A stretch of DNA of 64,000 nt from Halorussus caseinilyticus (GTDB taxonomy: Archaea > Halobacteriota > Halobacteria > Halobacteriales > Haladaptataceae). Every line of letters starts with the position of its first letter. Position 1 is the first letter of the stretch. The notes beneath the pieces are model-generated. The model was not told where the DNA came from. It saw nothing but the letters and a program-made list of their open reading frames with translations, and made no database searches. The translations under genes and the position numbers were made by a program. The DNA is taken from contig NZ_CP119809.1 in assembly GCF_029338395.1 (NCBI RefSeq), forward strand, positions 2,294,001-2,358,000, read 5' to 3'. Positions 1-9,296 of this stretch are shown piece after piece.

Positions 1-831
1 GACCCGCACCCCGGAAACCTCGCGGTGCGCGAGGACGGGACCATCGTCTTCTACGACTTCGGCATGTCCGGTCGAGTGGACGAGTTCATCCAGAACAAAA
101 TCGTGGACTTCTATATCGCGGTGGCAAATCAGGACATCGACGGGATTCTCGACGCCCTCGTGGAGATGGGGACGCTCAGCCCCGAGGCCGACCGAGCGAC
201 GATGGGACAGGTGATGGAACTCGCAATCGAGGACGCCCGCGGCGAGGACATCGAGACCTACCGGGTCCAGCAAATCGTCGAGCAGGTCGAGGACACCATC
301 TACGAGTTCCCCCTGCGTCTGCCCTCGAACCTCGCGCTGGTTCTGCGGGTCGCTACCGTGGTCGAGGGGGTCTGCGTCACGCTCGACCCCGACTTCGACT
401 TCATCTCGGTTGCGACCGACTACCTGACCGAACAGGGCTACCGCGAGGAGTCGATAAAGCAGTTCGCCGCCGAGACGGGCGACCAGATTCAGCGGTCGAT
501 TCAGTCGTCGGTCCGGGTCCCGCCGAAACTGGAGAACGCGCTGGACCGAATCGAGCGAGACGACTTCTACGTCCGGGCGGACGTTGAAGACGGCAACGAC
601 GTGTTCGAGGACCTCGCCAAGCGCCTCGTCTACGGCATGTTGCTCGCCTCGGGCGCGTTCTCGACGGCGTTCCTCTACGCGCTGACCACCGTGGAAGCGG
701 CGGCAGTCGCGGGCGTCTTCTCGGCGGGGGTCGCGTTCCTGCTCTACCGGACGTTCCGCGGGCGAAAGGGTATCCGGGCGACGCCGCAGTTCACCCGTCA
801 CGAGATGCGCCAGCGCCGCGGCGGGAAGTGA
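1..831 (+). CDS. ABC1/AarF/UbiB-family atypical kinase, C-terminal part (5' end outside window)
   Basis: The frame is open from base 1 and begins DPHPGN, the conserved metal-binding region of ABC1/AarF/UbiB kinases, soon followed by FYDFGMSG, the DFG-like motif. The N-terminal half therefore lies upstream of the window. The C-terminus has two hydrophobic segments (about residues 210-250 of the visible part) and ends in a basic tail, as in membrane-associated UbiB-like proteins. Family members act on isoprenoid quinone or lipid metabolism; the substrate in haloarchaea is not settled. The gene ends 72 bases before a ZIP transporter on the same strand. Family assignment is firm, function is inferred. 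Confidence 0.9.
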   Translation, partial: DPHPGNLAVREDGTIVFYDFGMSGRVDEFIQNKIVDFYIAVANQDIDGILDALVEMGTLSPEADRATMGQVMELAIEDARGEDIETYRVQQIVEQVEDTIYEFPLRLPSNLALVLRVATVVEGVCVTLDPDFDFISVATDYLTEQGYREESIKQFAAETGDQIQRSIQSSVRVPPKLENALDRIERDDFYVRADVEDGNDVFEDLAKRLVYGMLLASGAFSTAFLYALTTVEAAAVAGVFSAGVAFLLYRTFRGRKGIRATPQFTRHEMRQRRGGK

Positions 832-902
832 GTTTTAGGATAGCCAAAAACTACTTTGCGTTTTGGAAAACTCTTTTCGGGTAGTAGCGAGAAGGGTCGA
901 AC

Positions 903-1805
903 ATGGGACTACTGGAGAACCTCGTGCTGGTGTTCGTCGCGGGTCTCGTGACGGCGCTGGCGACGGGACTCGGCGCGCTTCCCTTCTTCGTCGTGGACGA
1001 CTTCAGCGACCGGTGGAACGTCGCGTTGTGGGGGTTGGCGTCGGGCATCATGGTGTCGGCGTCGCTGTTCGGTCTCGTCAACGAGGGGTTGGCGTACGCG
1101 GAGGGCGGCTTTCCGGTGTTGATGGTCGGGGGTCTCCTCGCGGGCGTCGTACTGGTGGAAGCGGCAGACTGGGCGCTCGACGCCATCGACATCGAAGGCG
1201 GCGACGAGAGCGAGGCGAGTCACGACCATCACGGTGAGGACGACCACGCTCACGCCGACGGCGGCCATAGCCACGGCGAACACGCGATGGAGGCCGAGGC
1301 GTTCGCCGAGGGCGACCTCCGGAAACTCGTCCTCATCCTCGGCATCCTGACGGTCCACAGTTTCCCGGAGGGGGTCGCGGTCGGCGTCTCGTTCGCGGAG
1401 TTGGGCTTCGCGGGGGGCATCCCGATTCTCGGCTTTTCGGTGCCCCTGCTCGCGGTGTTCATGACCGTCGCCATCTCCATCCACAACGTCCCGGAGGGAT
1501 TGGCCATCTCCATCCCGATGCGCGCGATGGACGTGAGCAAGTGGCGGATGGTGGGCGCGGCGGTGTTTTCGAGTCTCCCCCAACCCATCGGTGCAGTCAT
1601 CGCCTTCGCGTTCGTCCGGTGGGCCAAGGAGTTCCTCCCCTTCGGGTTCGGGTTCGCCGCGGGCGCGATGATTTATCTGGTCGTCACCGAGTTCATCCCC
1701 GAGGCGTTGGAGACCGGCGAGACGCTTTCGGGAGACGGCTACCGGGAACTGCTCGCGGGTCTCGGGGTCGGCGTCGCCGCGATGGTTCCGCTGATGTACG
1801 TGTAG
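903..1805 (+). CDS. ZIP-family divalent metal transporter
   Basis: This 300-residue polytopic membrane protein has about eight hydrophobic segments. A long His/Asp/Glu-rich cytoplasmic loop (about residues 100-130, including HDHHGEDDHAHADGGHSHG) lies between membrane helices 3 and 4. The ZIP metal-site signature appears as HSFPEGVAVG in helix 4 and HNVPEGLAIS in helix 5. ZIP proteins carry Zn2+, and often Fe2+ or Mn2+, into the cytoplasm. The sequence resembles the ZupT/GufA-type branch. The start ATG is supported by the hydrophobic first helix following at once. Confidence 0.92.
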   Translation: MGLLENLVLVFVAGLVTALATGLGALPFFVVDDFSDRWNVALWGLASGIMVSASLFGLVNEGLAYAEGGFPVLMVGGLLAGVVLVEAADWALDAIDIEGGDESEASHDHHGEDDHAHADGGHSHGEHAMEAEAFAEGDLRKLVLILGILTVHSFPEGVAVGVSFAELGFAGGIPILGFSVPLLAVFMTVAISIHNVPEGLAISIPMRAMDVSKWRMVGAAVFSSLPQPIGAVIAFAFVRWAKEFLPFGFGFAAGAMIYLVVTEFIPEALETGETLSGDGYRELLAGLGVGVAAMVPLMYV

Positions 1806-1844
1806 TCCGGTAGGCAGATACCGCCGTGGTTACTTCCTGCCGAC

Positions 1845-2108
1845 GTGAACAGTTCGATTCGGAAAGACGAACTCGCCGTGGCACTGCTCTCGTCGGCGTT
1901 CGTCGGTCTCGGGGTCGCTCTCACGACGCGGGCGCTGGTCTCGTGGAAGTGCCTGCCGTCGGTTCCGCCCGACACCTACCGCGTGATGTCGGTCGATTTC
2001 TCGACCGTCAACTTCTACTGGGCCGGATGTCCGATACTGGCACCGCTCTGGCCGACGTACCTCGGGGTCGCCGTCCTACTCGGTATCGCGGCGTGGACGT
2101 GTCGGTAA
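1845..2108 (+). CDS. Small hypothetical membrane protein
   Basis: This 87-residue ORF starts at GTG. It has two clear hydrophobic segments (about residues 10-30 and 62-82) separated by a polar loop with cysteines and aromatic residues. I do not recognise the family. It sits 39 bases after the ZIP gene and 57 bases before the aminotransferase, all on the plus strand, and may be co-transcribed. An overlapping frame is more basic and arginine-rich, typical of a shadow ORF, so this frame is preferred. Confidence 0.6.
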   Translation: MNSSIRKDELAVALLSSAFVGLGVALTTRALVSWKCLPSVPPDTYRVMSVDFSTVNFYWAGCPILAPLWPTYLGVAVLLGIAAWTCR

Positions 2109-2165
2109 TCGAGTGCGGGTTCCGGTTTCCATCGACTTTACGCTCTCGCCCGTCGTAGGTCCGGC

Positions 2166-3287
2166 ATGGACATCGCACCCTTCGAACTCGAACGCTGGTT
2201 CGCCGAGTACGAACACGAGGCCGACATCATGCTCGCCGAGAGCGGTATCCGAAGCTTATCGGCCGACAGGTTCGACCTGAATCCGGGGAAACTCGGCTAC
2301 GTCATCCCGACCAACGGCGACCCCGAACTCCGGGCGTCGGTGGCCGACCGATACGACCGGGAGGCCGACGAAGTGCTGTTCACCTGCGGGACCCAAGAGG
2401 CCAACCTGCTGGCGTTCCTCTCGCTGATGGACCGAGAGAGAGCGCTCGGCGGCGATACCGCCTCGCCATCCGGTTCCGCTTCGCGGAACCCGCACGCAGT
2501 CGTCGTCACGCCGACGTATCAGGCGCTCCACGCCGTGCCCGAGGCTATCGGCGACGTGAGCAGGGTGTGGCTCGAACCACCTGAGTGGGAACTCGACGTG
2601 GACGCCGTGGCCGACGCGATTCGGCCGGAAACGTCGGTCGTGGTCCTCAACAACCCGAACAACCCGACCGGACGCTACCACCCCGAGGAGAAAGTCCGGG
2701 CGCTCTACGAACTCGCGGCCGACAACGACGCCTACCTCCTCTGCGACGAGGTGTACCGCCTGCTGGCGGACGAACCCCTTCCGACCGTGGCGAGCATGGG
2801 CGAGTACGGCATCAGCACGACCAGTCTCACCAAGGCCTACGGACTCGCTGGCCTGCGATTCGGGTGGATTGCCGGACCGGAGGAAGTCGTCGAACGGGCG
2901 TGGCAGTGGAAAGACTACACCACCATCTCGCCGTCCATCTTCGGCCAGCACCTCGCCCGGCAAGCCCTCGGCGAGCGAGAGGACGCGATTCTGGCCGAGA
3001 ACCGCGAACTCGCGGCCCACAACCGCGAGCGAGTCCGGGAGTTCGTCGCCGAGTACGACCTGTCGTGGTACGACCCCGTGGGGGTCAACGGCTTCGTGTC
3101 GGTGCCGGAGGGATTCTCGGGGAGCGAGGATTTCTGTCGGACCGTGGTCGAAGAAGAGAGCGTCGTCCTCGCGCCGGGCGAGTTGTTCGGCTACGACGAG
3201 TACTTCCGCATCGGGTTCGGCCTGCCGACCGACGAACTCGAAGACGGTCTCGCGCGCGTCGGCGACTGCATCGAGCGACGACAGTAG
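2166..3287 (+). CDS. PLP-dependent aminotransferase, class I/II
   Basis: This 373-residue protein has fold-type I aminotransferase landmarks: NNPNNPTG (cofactor and substrate binding), LCDEVYR with the aspartate that contacts the pyridine nitrogen, and SLTKAYGLAGLRFGW with the Schiff-base lysine and phosphate-binding arginine. Such enzymes move amino groups between amino acids and 2-oxo acids. The exact substrate cannot be read from the sequence. The ATG follows a short gap and the ORF length matches the family. Confidence 0.9.
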   Translation: MDIAPFELERWFAEYEHEADIMLAESGIRSLSADRFDLNPGKLGYVIPTNGDPELRASVADRYDREADEVLFTCGTQEANLLAFLSLMDRERALGGDTASPSGSASRNPHAVVVTPTYQALHAVPEAIGDVSRVWLEPPEWELDVDAVADAIRPETSVVVLNNPNNPTGRYHPEEKVRALYELAADNDAYLLCDEVYRLLADEPLPTVASMGEYGISTTSLTKAYGLAGLRFGWIAGPEEVVERAWQWKDYTTISPSIFGQHLARQALGEREDAILAENRELAAHNRERVREFVAEYDLSWYDPVGVNGFVSVPEGFSGSEDFCRTVVEEESVVLAPGELFGYDEYFRIGFGLPTDELEDGLARVGDCIERRQ

Positions 3288-3462
3288 TCGGAACTCGCGT
3301 GCCTGCTTTGGGACGGCGTACCACTCTTTCGAGAATCGGAGGAACGTCCGCAGCACCGGTTTTAAAACTTCTAGAGTGTTTTCGGAGCGTTATAAAACGT
3401 CAGTTCACCTTCGTGAAACCACGGGAAATCGGTTAGCAGGGTGGAAAACGCACAAATTCTCC

Positions 3463-3483
3463 CTAACGCTCTCCCCTTTATAT
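3463..3483 (+). promoter_or_regulatory. Promoter element shared with the paralogous gene at 15967
   Basis: The sequence CTAACGCTC, six variable bases, then TTATAT lies 37 bases before the start of the small membrane gene at 3520. The same arrangement with the same six-base spacing occurs at 15912-15932 before its paralog. TTATAT is read as the TATA box. CTAACGCTC sits where BRE or an activator site would be. The function is inferred from co-conservation only. Confidence 0.55.
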
Positions 3484-3519
3484 GGTGTTGGGGGTTCGAG
3501 GAGAAAGTAGGTCATCACG

Positions 3520-3789
3520 ATGTCGAACGTGCCCTCCCCACTCAGCGAACAGGCGACCCGGCTTCCAGACGACGCATACTCCGGACTGCGCAACGGCGTC
3601 GAGTCGGCGCTCAAAACGCTCACCGCTCCGTTCCAGTTCGCCGGATTCTGGTCGGCCGTGGCGCTCCCGTTGTTCTACCTCCCGATGTTTGCCGACGGGT
3701 TCACCGCCGACGAACGCTCGGCCTTCGCCGTCCTCGTCGCGGCCCACGTCCTCGCGTTGGTCGTCGGACACGGCTACCGACGCGACTGA
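3520..3789 (+). CDS. Small two-helix membrane protein, copy A
   Basis: This 89-residue protein has a polar N-terminus (about 35 residues), then [19 protein letters not shown] and a second hydrophobic helix ending in HGYRRD. A paralog at 15967-16272 shares the pattern FEVVGFWSAIALPFLYVP, a second helix, and GHGHKRE at the C-terminus. I know no function. The conserved core and basic end suggest both insert with the same topology. The shared upstream motif suggests common regulation. It is followed by a 22-bp tandem repeat and then eIF5A. Confidence 0.72.
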   Translation: MSNVPSPLSEQATRLPDDAYSGLRNGVESALKTLTAPFQFAGFWSAVALPLFYLPMFADGFTADERSAFAVLVAAHVLALVVGHGYRRD

Positions 3790-3830
3790 TGGCTCGCTCC
3801 CCCGCTGGCGCTCCCCTCCGTCCACTCTCA

Positions 3831-3918
3831 CCGACTCACCGTCCCCGCCTCGCCGACTCACTGTCTCCGCCTCGCCGACTCACTGTCTCCGCCTCGCCGA
3901 CTCACTGTCTCCGCCTGA
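3831..3918 (+). repeat. Tandem repeat, four 22-bp units
   Basis: Four adjacent 22-bp units lie at 3831-3852, 3853-3874, 3875-3896 and 3897-3918. Units 2 and 3 are identical (core CCGACTCACTGTCTCCGCCT). Unit 1 differs at two positions and unit 4 at its last bases. The array lies between the small membrane gene and the eIF5A promoter and does not form part of a credible gene. Confidence 0.9.
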
Positions 3919-3978
3919 TGCTCCGAGGTCGCCCGCTCACCGCGTCGGTCCGAAACGCTGGAAATCCCATTCCAAACG

Positions 3979-3988
3979 GTTTATACTA
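3979..3988 (+). promoter_or_regulatory. TATA box of eIF5A
   Basis: GTTTATACTA lies about 26-30 bases before the eIF5A ATG at 4010. This places transcription start at or within a few bases of the start codon, as in the leaderless transcripts common in haloarchaea. Confidence 0.6.
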
Positions 3989-4009
3989 CCCCGGACGCTA
4001 TCCGGCCGT

Positions 4010-4390
4010 ATGGCAAAAGAGCAGAAGGAAGTACGAGACCTTCAGGAAGGCAACTACGTGATGATTGACGACGCGGCGTGTGAAATCAACTCCTACAGCA
4101 CGGCCAAACCAGGCAAGCACGGTAGCGCCAAGGCCCGCATCGAGGCCGAAGGTGTCTTCGACGGCAAGAAGCGAAGTCTCTCCCAACCCGTCGACGCCAA
4201 GATTTGGGTCCCCATCATCAACCGGAAACAGGGACAGGTCGTCTCCGTCGAGAGCGCCGACGTTGCCCAAGTCATGGACCTCGAAACCTACGAGACCATC
4301 ACCATCAAGACCCCCGGCGATGTCTCGCTCTCCCCCGACGACGAAATCGAGTACCTCGAGATGGAAGAACAGCGGAAGATTCTCGAATAG
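4010..4390 (+). CDS. eif5A: Translation initiation factor 5A (hypusine-containing)
   Basis: This 126-residue protein has the N-terminal SH3-like barrel carrying the hypusine loop ([13 protein letters not shown]) and a C-terminal OB-fold domain. By alignment with known eIF5A, Lys36 of the GKHG motif is the residue converted to (deoxy)hypusine. eIF5A binds the ribosomal E site and relieves stalling at proline-rich and other difficult sequences. The start at 4010 gives the family's usual length; a longer upstream frame only adds repeat-derived sequence. An agmatinase-like gene starts at the next base, and deoxyhypusine synthase lies at 10108. Confidence 0.97.
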   Translation: MAKEQKEVRDLQEGNYVMIDDAACEINSYSTAKPGKHGSAKARIEAEGVFDGKKRSLSQPVDAKIWVPIINRKQGQVVSVESADVAQVMDLETYETITIKTPGDVSLSPDDEIEYLEMEEQRKILE

Positions 4391-5212
4391 ATGTTCCCCG
4401 GTGCGTCCGCCGACCGCGAGGAAGCTTCCTACGTGGTGGTTGGCGCACCGCTTGACGTTTCCACGACGTTCCAACCCGGTGCGCGATTCGGTCCCGAGCG
4501 CGTCCGCCGATTCTCGCGGACCTACGACGACTACGACGCCCGCACCGGCCGACACTTCTCGGACCTCGCGGTCCACGACCACGGCGACGTGCGGGCGTGG
4601 GACGACGCCGACGAGTATCTGGAGTATTTGGAGGGCGTGCTGACCGACGTGCGGTGGGACGACGCGACGCCGCTTCTGCTCGGCGGCGAACACACCGTCA
4701 CCGTCGCGGGCGTCCGCGCCGCGGACCCGGACATCTTCGTCTGTCTCGACGCTCACCTCGACCTCCGGGAGGAGTACGACGGCAACCCGCTGAGTCACGC
4801 CACCGTGACCCGCCACGCCCTCGACGTGGCCGACGAAGCCGTGATTCTGGGGGCCAGAACCGGGAGCGAAGCGGAGTACGACCGCGCCAGCGAGTCTGAC
4901 GTGACGGTCGTTTCCCCCGAGGACGTGGCCGACTGGTCGCCCGACTTCGACCCGGGGGCTAGCGTCTATCTGAGCGTGGACATCGACGGCGCGGACCCCG
5001 GTTTCGCGCCCGGCACGGGCACGATGGAACCGTTCGGACTGACTCCCCGCGAGATGCGCGACGTGGTGCGGGAGGTGGCCACGGCCGGTCAGGTCGCGGG
5101 GTTCGACGTGGTGGAGGTCAACGACCGCGACGACGGCCAGTCGGCGGCGCTCGGCGGGAAGTTGCTCCGGGAGTTCGTCCTCGCGGACGCCGCCGCGACG
5201 AGTTCGGAGTAG
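4391..5212 (+). CDS. speB: Agmatinase/arginase-family ureohydrolase, likely for hypusine formation
   Basis: This 273-residue ureohydrolase has the binuclear manganese ligands GGEHTVT, DAHLD and SVDIDGADPG. Its ATG follows the eIF5A stop codon with no gap, so the two are surely co-transcribed. Agmatinases convert agmatine to putrescine and urea. Work in Haloferax volcanii linked the agmatinase-like gene next to eIF5A to a pathway in which agmatine is first attached to the eIF5A lysine and then processed. That role is inferred here from family and position; free agmatine hydrolysis is the alternative. Confidence 0.9.
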   Translation: MFPGASADREEASYVVVGAPLDVSTTFQPGARFGPERVRRFSRTYDDYDARTGRHFSDLAVHDHGDVRAWDDADEYLEYLEGVLTDVRWDDATPLLLGGEHTVTVAGVRAADPDIFVCLDAHLDLREEYDGNPLSHATVTRHALDVADEAVILGARTGSEAEYDRASESDVTVVSPEDVADWSPDFDPGASVYLSVDIDGADPGFAPGTGTMEPFGLTPREMRDVVREVATAGQVAGFDVVEVNDRDDGQSAALGGKLLREFVLADAAATSSE

Positions 5213-5286
5213 GGAATCGTATTCGTTTCTTTAGGCAATGTTTTTGTTTGCTATGGCATTATTTAATAACCTCTATCGGCGCGCGC

Positions 5287-5312
5287 TGGCGCGGCCCGGA
5301 GTGGCCGCGCCA
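5287..5312. terminator. Inverted repeat after the agmatinase gene
   Basis: Perfect 10-bp arms (TGGCGCGGCC and its complement) with a 6-base loop lie 74 bases after the agmatinase stop. A T-rich stretch (5220-5250) precedes it. It may aid transcript termination or 3'-end stability; this is inferred from position. Confidence 0.4.
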
Positions 5313-5362
5313 AATCGCGCGAGGGACGACTGAACGAGTGCCGGAGGCACGAGTGAAGGAGT

Positions 5363-5430
5363 CGGTTGGGGAGGACGTGGCCTACGGTTGCGGTCGCGGT
5401 GCGGTCTGATTGGAGTCGGCAGTAGCTAGC
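5363..5430 (+). repeat. Dispersed intergenic repeat family A, member 1
   Basis: The segment contains CGGTTGGGGAGG, then CGGTTGCGGT, then a GATTGG box and ends AGTAGCTAGC. The same ordered blocks occur at 51339-51412 on the same strand and, inverted, at about 38495-38640. Nothing in it looks coding. The rest of the 583-base gap from 5213 to 5795 holds a hairpin, a family B repeat and no credible gene. Confidence 0.65.
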
Positions 5431-5500
5431 TTCTCCCTATCGTTCGTCGTCTCGAACACCACTCTACACCGCCATAGTCACCGTAGAAGCAGTGAACGCC

Positions 5501-5561
5501 TCGAAAGCCCCCGCCCGCTCGCGGTCGCTGACCGGCATATCCTCGTTCGCTCCGCTCACTT
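5501..5561 (+). repeat. Dispersed intergenic repeat family B, member 1
   Basis: A 29-base block starting TCGAAAGCCCCCGCCCGCTC is identical to the inverted copy at 11400-11464. It is followed in both by a diverged ATAT-CTCG-TCG-TCAC stretch. The accidental peptide from one frame (SKAPARSRSL) also recurs. The repeat lies between agmatinase and the NIF3-like gene. Confidence 0.6.
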
Positions 5562-5795
5562 CGGATAGGGGCCGGTCAGACGACCACGTTGAACGCGAGC
5601 GGGCGGCCCCTTTATCCCTCCCCATCGGTTGGTCCACCGAGTGCGTCCCCGTCGGTCCCGGGTCGTCACATCCCCGAAACCATGCCCTCTCGCCCCCGAA
5701 ACTCCGCCTCTCGACTCCGACAATCGTCCCCATCGAACACGCCCGCGAGCAGTGATACAGATACAAGCCGTCCCGAACACAATCCACGGACAGGA

Positions 5796-6563
5796 ATGGA
5801 CCTCTCCGAACTCACCGCGCGATACGACGAGGAACTGCGCACCAGCGACTTCGCCGACGTGGACGCCAGCGCCAACGGACTCCAAGTCGGTCCCGACCAC
5901 CGAGAGGTCGAACACGTCGCGTTCGCCGTGGACGCCGCCGAGCAGACCGTCGAAACCGCCGCCGACCGCGGCGCGGACCTGCTCGTGACCCACCACGGTC
6001 TCTCGTGGGGCGGTATCGAGCGCGTGACCGGTCGCCAGTACGGTCGCATCGCGCCGCTAATCGAGAACGACGTGGCGCTGTACGTCTCCCACCTTCCGCT
6101 GGACGGCCATCAGGAACTGGGCAACGCCGCCGGAATCGCGGACTTGCTGGGTCTCGAAGACCGCGAACCCTTCGGCGAGGTGGGTCCCGAACACGTCGGC
6201 CAGCGCGGAACCGCACCCGACCCGATTCCGACCGACCGCCTGCGCGAGACGCTGGAAGCCGAACTCGACCACTTCGGGCAGGGCGTGCGCGTCCTCGACT
6301 TCGGCCCGGAAAAGCTCGAAGACGTTGCCGTCCTGACCGGGAGCGGCGTCGATTGGTTGGACGAGGCCGTCGAGTCGGGCGCGGACGCCCTGATTACGGG
6401 CGAGGGCAAGCAGAAGGCCTACCACGAGGCGCGCGAGGCCGGACTCACCGTCTTTCTGGCGGGCCACTACGCCACCGAGACGTTCGGCGTCCGGTCGCTC
6501 CAATCGCTGGCCGACGACTGGGGACTGGAGACGACGTACATCGACGCGCCGACCGGCCTCTGA
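5796..6563 (+). CDS. NIF3-like (DUF34) metal-binding protein
   Basis: This 255-residue protein has NIF3/DUF34 landmarks: NGLQVGP near the N-terminus, DLLVTHHGLSWGG with metal-binding histidines, a central LPLDGH motif, and GHYATETFGV near the C-terminus. The family forms toroidal hexamers with a dinuclear metal centre. It is often labelled GTP cyclohydrolase 1 type 2, but its cellular role is unsettled. The start at 5796 fits the conserved N-terminus; a longer frame runs through the family B repeat and is not supported. Confidence 0.88.
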   Translation: MDLSELTARYDEELRTSDFADVDASANGLQVGPDHREVEHVAFAVDAAEQTVETAADRGADLLVTHHGLSWGGIERVTGRQYGRIAPLIENDVALYVSHLPLDGHQELGNAAGIADLLGLEDREPFGEVGPEHVGQRGTAPDPIPTDRLRETLEAELDHFGQGVRVLDFGPEKLEDVAVLTGSGVDWLDEAVESGADALITGEGKQKAYHEAREAGLTVFLAGHYATETFGVRSLQSLADDWGLETTYIDAPTGL

Positions 6564-6950
6564 GCGGCGCGTCCCGAGCGAACTCGACGCGGCGGCGACC
6601 GGCCGACGACGTTCTCTGGAAATGGATAATATTAAAACCCCTCCGTTCAACTTGAATAACGTGTCCGTCGGGTTTCAACAACCCGAGAAGGTTGCCGGAG
6701 CTATGGTCACGCGACGGTTCTCGACGGAGACGGGCCGCGGCCAACCGGCCCCGACAGCCGACCCCTCGGGTGCGGCTAATTGAACCGCCGCTGGCGTCCG
6801 ACCGCCGTCACGCGGGCCTTCGCGGTAGTTGGCACTACAGTTTTTCGCCAATCGACGAAATGACAGGTCGAGAACCGCGATTATCAGCGATGATACGACC
6901 ACGTACGCTTATTCTCCCCGACTTCTTATCTATCTTCGAGTAAGACCAAA
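6564..6950. other. Intergenic region upstream of the phototaxis operon
   Basis: No credible gene was found in this 387-base gap. It contains AT-rich patches (ATAATATTAAAA near 6625 and CTTCTTATCTATCTTCG near 6921). The second lies about 25-30 bases before the htrII ATG and is the best TATA candidate for the htrII-sopII operon. Confidence 0.5.
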
Positions 6951-9296
6951 ATGGGACAGAAGTGGCCATTCGTGACAAGGGTACGACGAAGTTACGCGTT
7001 GAAGCTCGCAGTCGCGCTGGTATCGGTCGTGGCGGTGACGGTGGTCGTCGGGGCGCTGATACACGTCCAGACGGGGGAACGGCTGCGCGCGGACGTTCAA
7101 GAGGAGATGACGACGTTCTCGAACTCGCGGGCCGACAACCTCGATACGTGGCTGGCGAGCGTGAAGACCCAGACGCGGTTGACTTCGGACCATCCGGCCG
7201 TCGGTAGCGGCGACACCGGTCGCGTCCGGGACCACCTGAAGGGGTTGATAGCCGACGACAACGTTCCGGCGGGCGTCGTGGCGGTCCACTACTACGACGC
7301 CGCCAACGGGACTATCGTGACGAGTTCGAGCGACGCGATGGTCGGAGTCAGTCCCGAAGAACAGGGCGCGCCGTTCGCCCGCAACCCGCCGACCTACGAC
7401 GGGAGCGACGGCGTGTACGTCTCCGCGCCGTTCGAGGTCCCCGTGGTCGAGTTCCCGGTCGTCGCCGTCGTCTCGCCGGTCCCCGACCGACCCGACAAGC
7501 GCGTCGTCTACATGGTGAACATCGCCGAGCGAACCCGGTCGCTCACCGGAGGTATCGAAGGCGGGTCGACCGTCGTCCTCGACTCGGACGGTCGGTATCT
7601 GGCTCACCCGAACGGGAGCAAACTTCTGACGACGCATCCGGGCGGTGGCGACAATACGGCGGTCGAACGCGGCGTAGCGGGGGAATCCGGATTCATGCAG
7701 ATGAACTCGGAGACGCTGATGGCCTACGCGCCGATGGAGTCGGCCGACTGGGTGGTCGTGGTCCACGCACCGCAGAGCGAGGCGTACGCGCTCGGGTCGG
7801 CGGTCACGTCGAGTATCCTCGGACTCATCCTGCTCGCGGTGGTGAGTCTCGCGCTGGTCGGCGTCACGATTGGGAGCAACACCGTCATCTCCCTGAGACA
7901 ACTCTCGCGGAAGGCCGACGCGATGGCGGGCGGGGACCTCGAAGTCGAGTTGAAGACCACCCGGACCGACGAGTTCGGGTCGCTGTACGACTCGTTCGCC
8001 CGGATGCGCGACTCGCTCCGCGAACAGATACGCGAGGCCGAGTCCGCACGCGACGAGGCCGAGTCTGCCCGACTCGAAGCCGAGTCCGCTCAGGAAGAAG
8101 CCGAGAGTGCCCGCGAAGCGGCCGAGCGTCGGCGCGAGGAGGCTGAGGAACTCTCGGCGCACCTCGAAACGAAGGCCCAACACTACGAGGACGTGATGAA
8201 CGCGGCCGCGGACGGCGACCTCGGCGTCCGGGTCGACCCCGAGAGCCGAGACGAGGCGATGGTCGCCATCGGCGAGTCGCTCAACGACATGCTCGACGAC
8301 ATCGAGCGGACGGTAGCGAAGGTCAAGCGGTTCGCCTCCCACGTCTCGAACGCGGTAGTGGACGTGGAAGACAGCGCCGAGACGGTGATGGCGACCGGCG
8401 AGGAGGTCAGCGAGTCGGTCGGCGAAATCTCCGACGGCGCGGCCCGCCAGACCGACAACCTCGGCGACGTGGCGAACGAGATGAACACCCTGTCGGCCAG
8501 TGCCCAACAGGTCGCCGCGACGGTGGACGAGGTGGCCGCCACCTCCGAACAGGCCGCGGCCGCGGGCGAACTCGGCAGGGAGGCCGCCGAGGAAGCCCTC
8601 GAAGAGATGGACGCGGTGGAGACGGCGACCGAACGCACGGCGGCCGAAATCGAGGAACTCGAAGCCGAGATGGAAGCCATCGGCGACGTGGTGGAGGTCA
8701 TCACCGAAATCGCCGACCAGACCAACATGCTCGCGCTCAACGCCTCCATCGAGGCGGCGCGGTCGGGCGCGGACGGCGACGGCTTCGCGGTGGTCGCCGA
8801 CGAAGTGAAGAACCTCGCCGAGGAGACCAAGGAGTCGGCGGCCGAAATCGAGGGGCGCATCGAGCGCGTCCAGTCGAAGACGGCCGACTCCGTGGCCGAG
8901 ATGCACGAGACCAGCGACCGCATCACGACCGGCGTCGAGACGGTCGAGGGCGCTATCGAGGCGCTCGAAGAGATAGCCGAGTACGTAGAGCGGACCGACA
9001 CCCGGATTCAGGAGATAAACGAGGCGACCGAGGACCAAGCCGAGTCGTCGGCCGCGGTGGTCGAGATGGTGGACGAAGTGGCCGCCATCAGCGAGGAGAC
9101 CTCCGGACAGGCCGAGTCGGTCGCCGACGCCGCCGAGAACCAGACCCGGACGCTGGCCGAGGTCCGCGACGACGCCGCGGACCTCGCAGAGCGCGCCGCG
9201 GAGCTTTCGGCCCTCCTCGACGACTTCCGAGTCGGGAAGGGTGCCGGGCCGATGGACGACACTGACTTCGAGTCCGCGGAGGTGAGCCACCGATGA
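6951..9296 (+). CDS. htrII: Sensory rhodopsin II transducer HtrII (with extracellular sensor domain)
   Basis: This 781-residue methyl-accepting transducer has membrane helix 1 at about residues 15-38, a large extracellular domain (about 40-280), helix 2 at about 283-308 and a HAMP domain. An Ala/Glu heptad coiled coil (repeats of AESARDE type) leads to a second HAMP-like region. The MCP signalling hairpin has its tip at about residue 585-600 ([19 protein letters not shown]). It overlaps the rhodopsin gene by four bases, which identifies it as that receptor's partner. The large extracellular domain resembles Halobacterium salinarum HtrII, which also senses serine, and differs from the short Natronomonas form. 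Chemosensing here is inferred. Confidence 0.93.
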   Translation: MGQKWPFVTRVRRSYALKLAVALVSVVAVTVVVGALIHVQTGERLRADVQEEMTTFSNSRADNLDTWLASVKTQTRLTSDHPAVGSGDTGRVRDHLKGLIADDNVPAGVVAVHYYDAANGTIVTSSSDAMVGVSPEEQGAPFARNPPTYDGSDGVYVSAPFEVPVVEFPVVAVVSPVPDRPDKRVVYMVNIAERTRSLTGGIEGGSTVVLDSDGRYLAHPNGSKLLTTHPGGGDNTAVERGVAGESGFMQMNSETLMAYAPMESADWVVVVHAPQSEAYALGSAVTSSILGLILLAVVSLALVGVTIGSNTVISLRQLSRKADAMAGGDLEVELKTTRTDEFGSLYDSFARMRDSLREQIREAESARDEAESARLEAESAQEEAESAREAAERRREEAEELSAHLETKAQHYEDVMNAAADGDLGVRVDPESRDEAMVAIGESLNDMLDDIERTVAKVKRFASHVSNAVVDVEDSAETVMATGEEVSESVGEISDGAARQTDNLGDVANEMNTLSASAQQVAATVDEVAATSEQAAAAGELGREAAEEALEEMDAVETATERTAAEIEELEAEMEAIGDVVEVITEIADQTNMLALNASIEAARSGADGDGFAVVADEVKNLAEETKESAAEIEGRIERVQSKTADSVAEMHETSDRITTGVETVEGAIEALEEIAEYVERTDTRIQEINEATEDQAESSAAVVEMVDEVAAISEETSGQAESVADAAENQTRTLAEVRDDAADLAERAAELSALLDDFRVGKGAGPMDDTDFESAEVSHR

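Noticed and set aside
909-1583. Long minus-strand frame over the ZIP gene
   Set aside because: It is rich in Arg, His and Gln with no known motif, typical of an antisense shadow of a GC-rich gene.
3831-3918. 22-bp repeat considered as a CRISPR array
   Set aside because: Units are directly adjacent with no spacers, so it is a simple tandem repeat.
5464-5787. 107-codon minus-strand frame in the agmatinase-NIF3 gap
   Set aside because: It runs through the family B repeat, and the same pseudo-peptide recurs at another repeat copy, so it is a by-product of repeat sequence.
6930-9290. 786-codon minus-strand frame across htrII
   Set aside because: It mirrors the transducer's codons, has a Gly/Arg/Val/Asp-heavy composition and no domain. 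htrII on the plus strand has a complete set of motifs.
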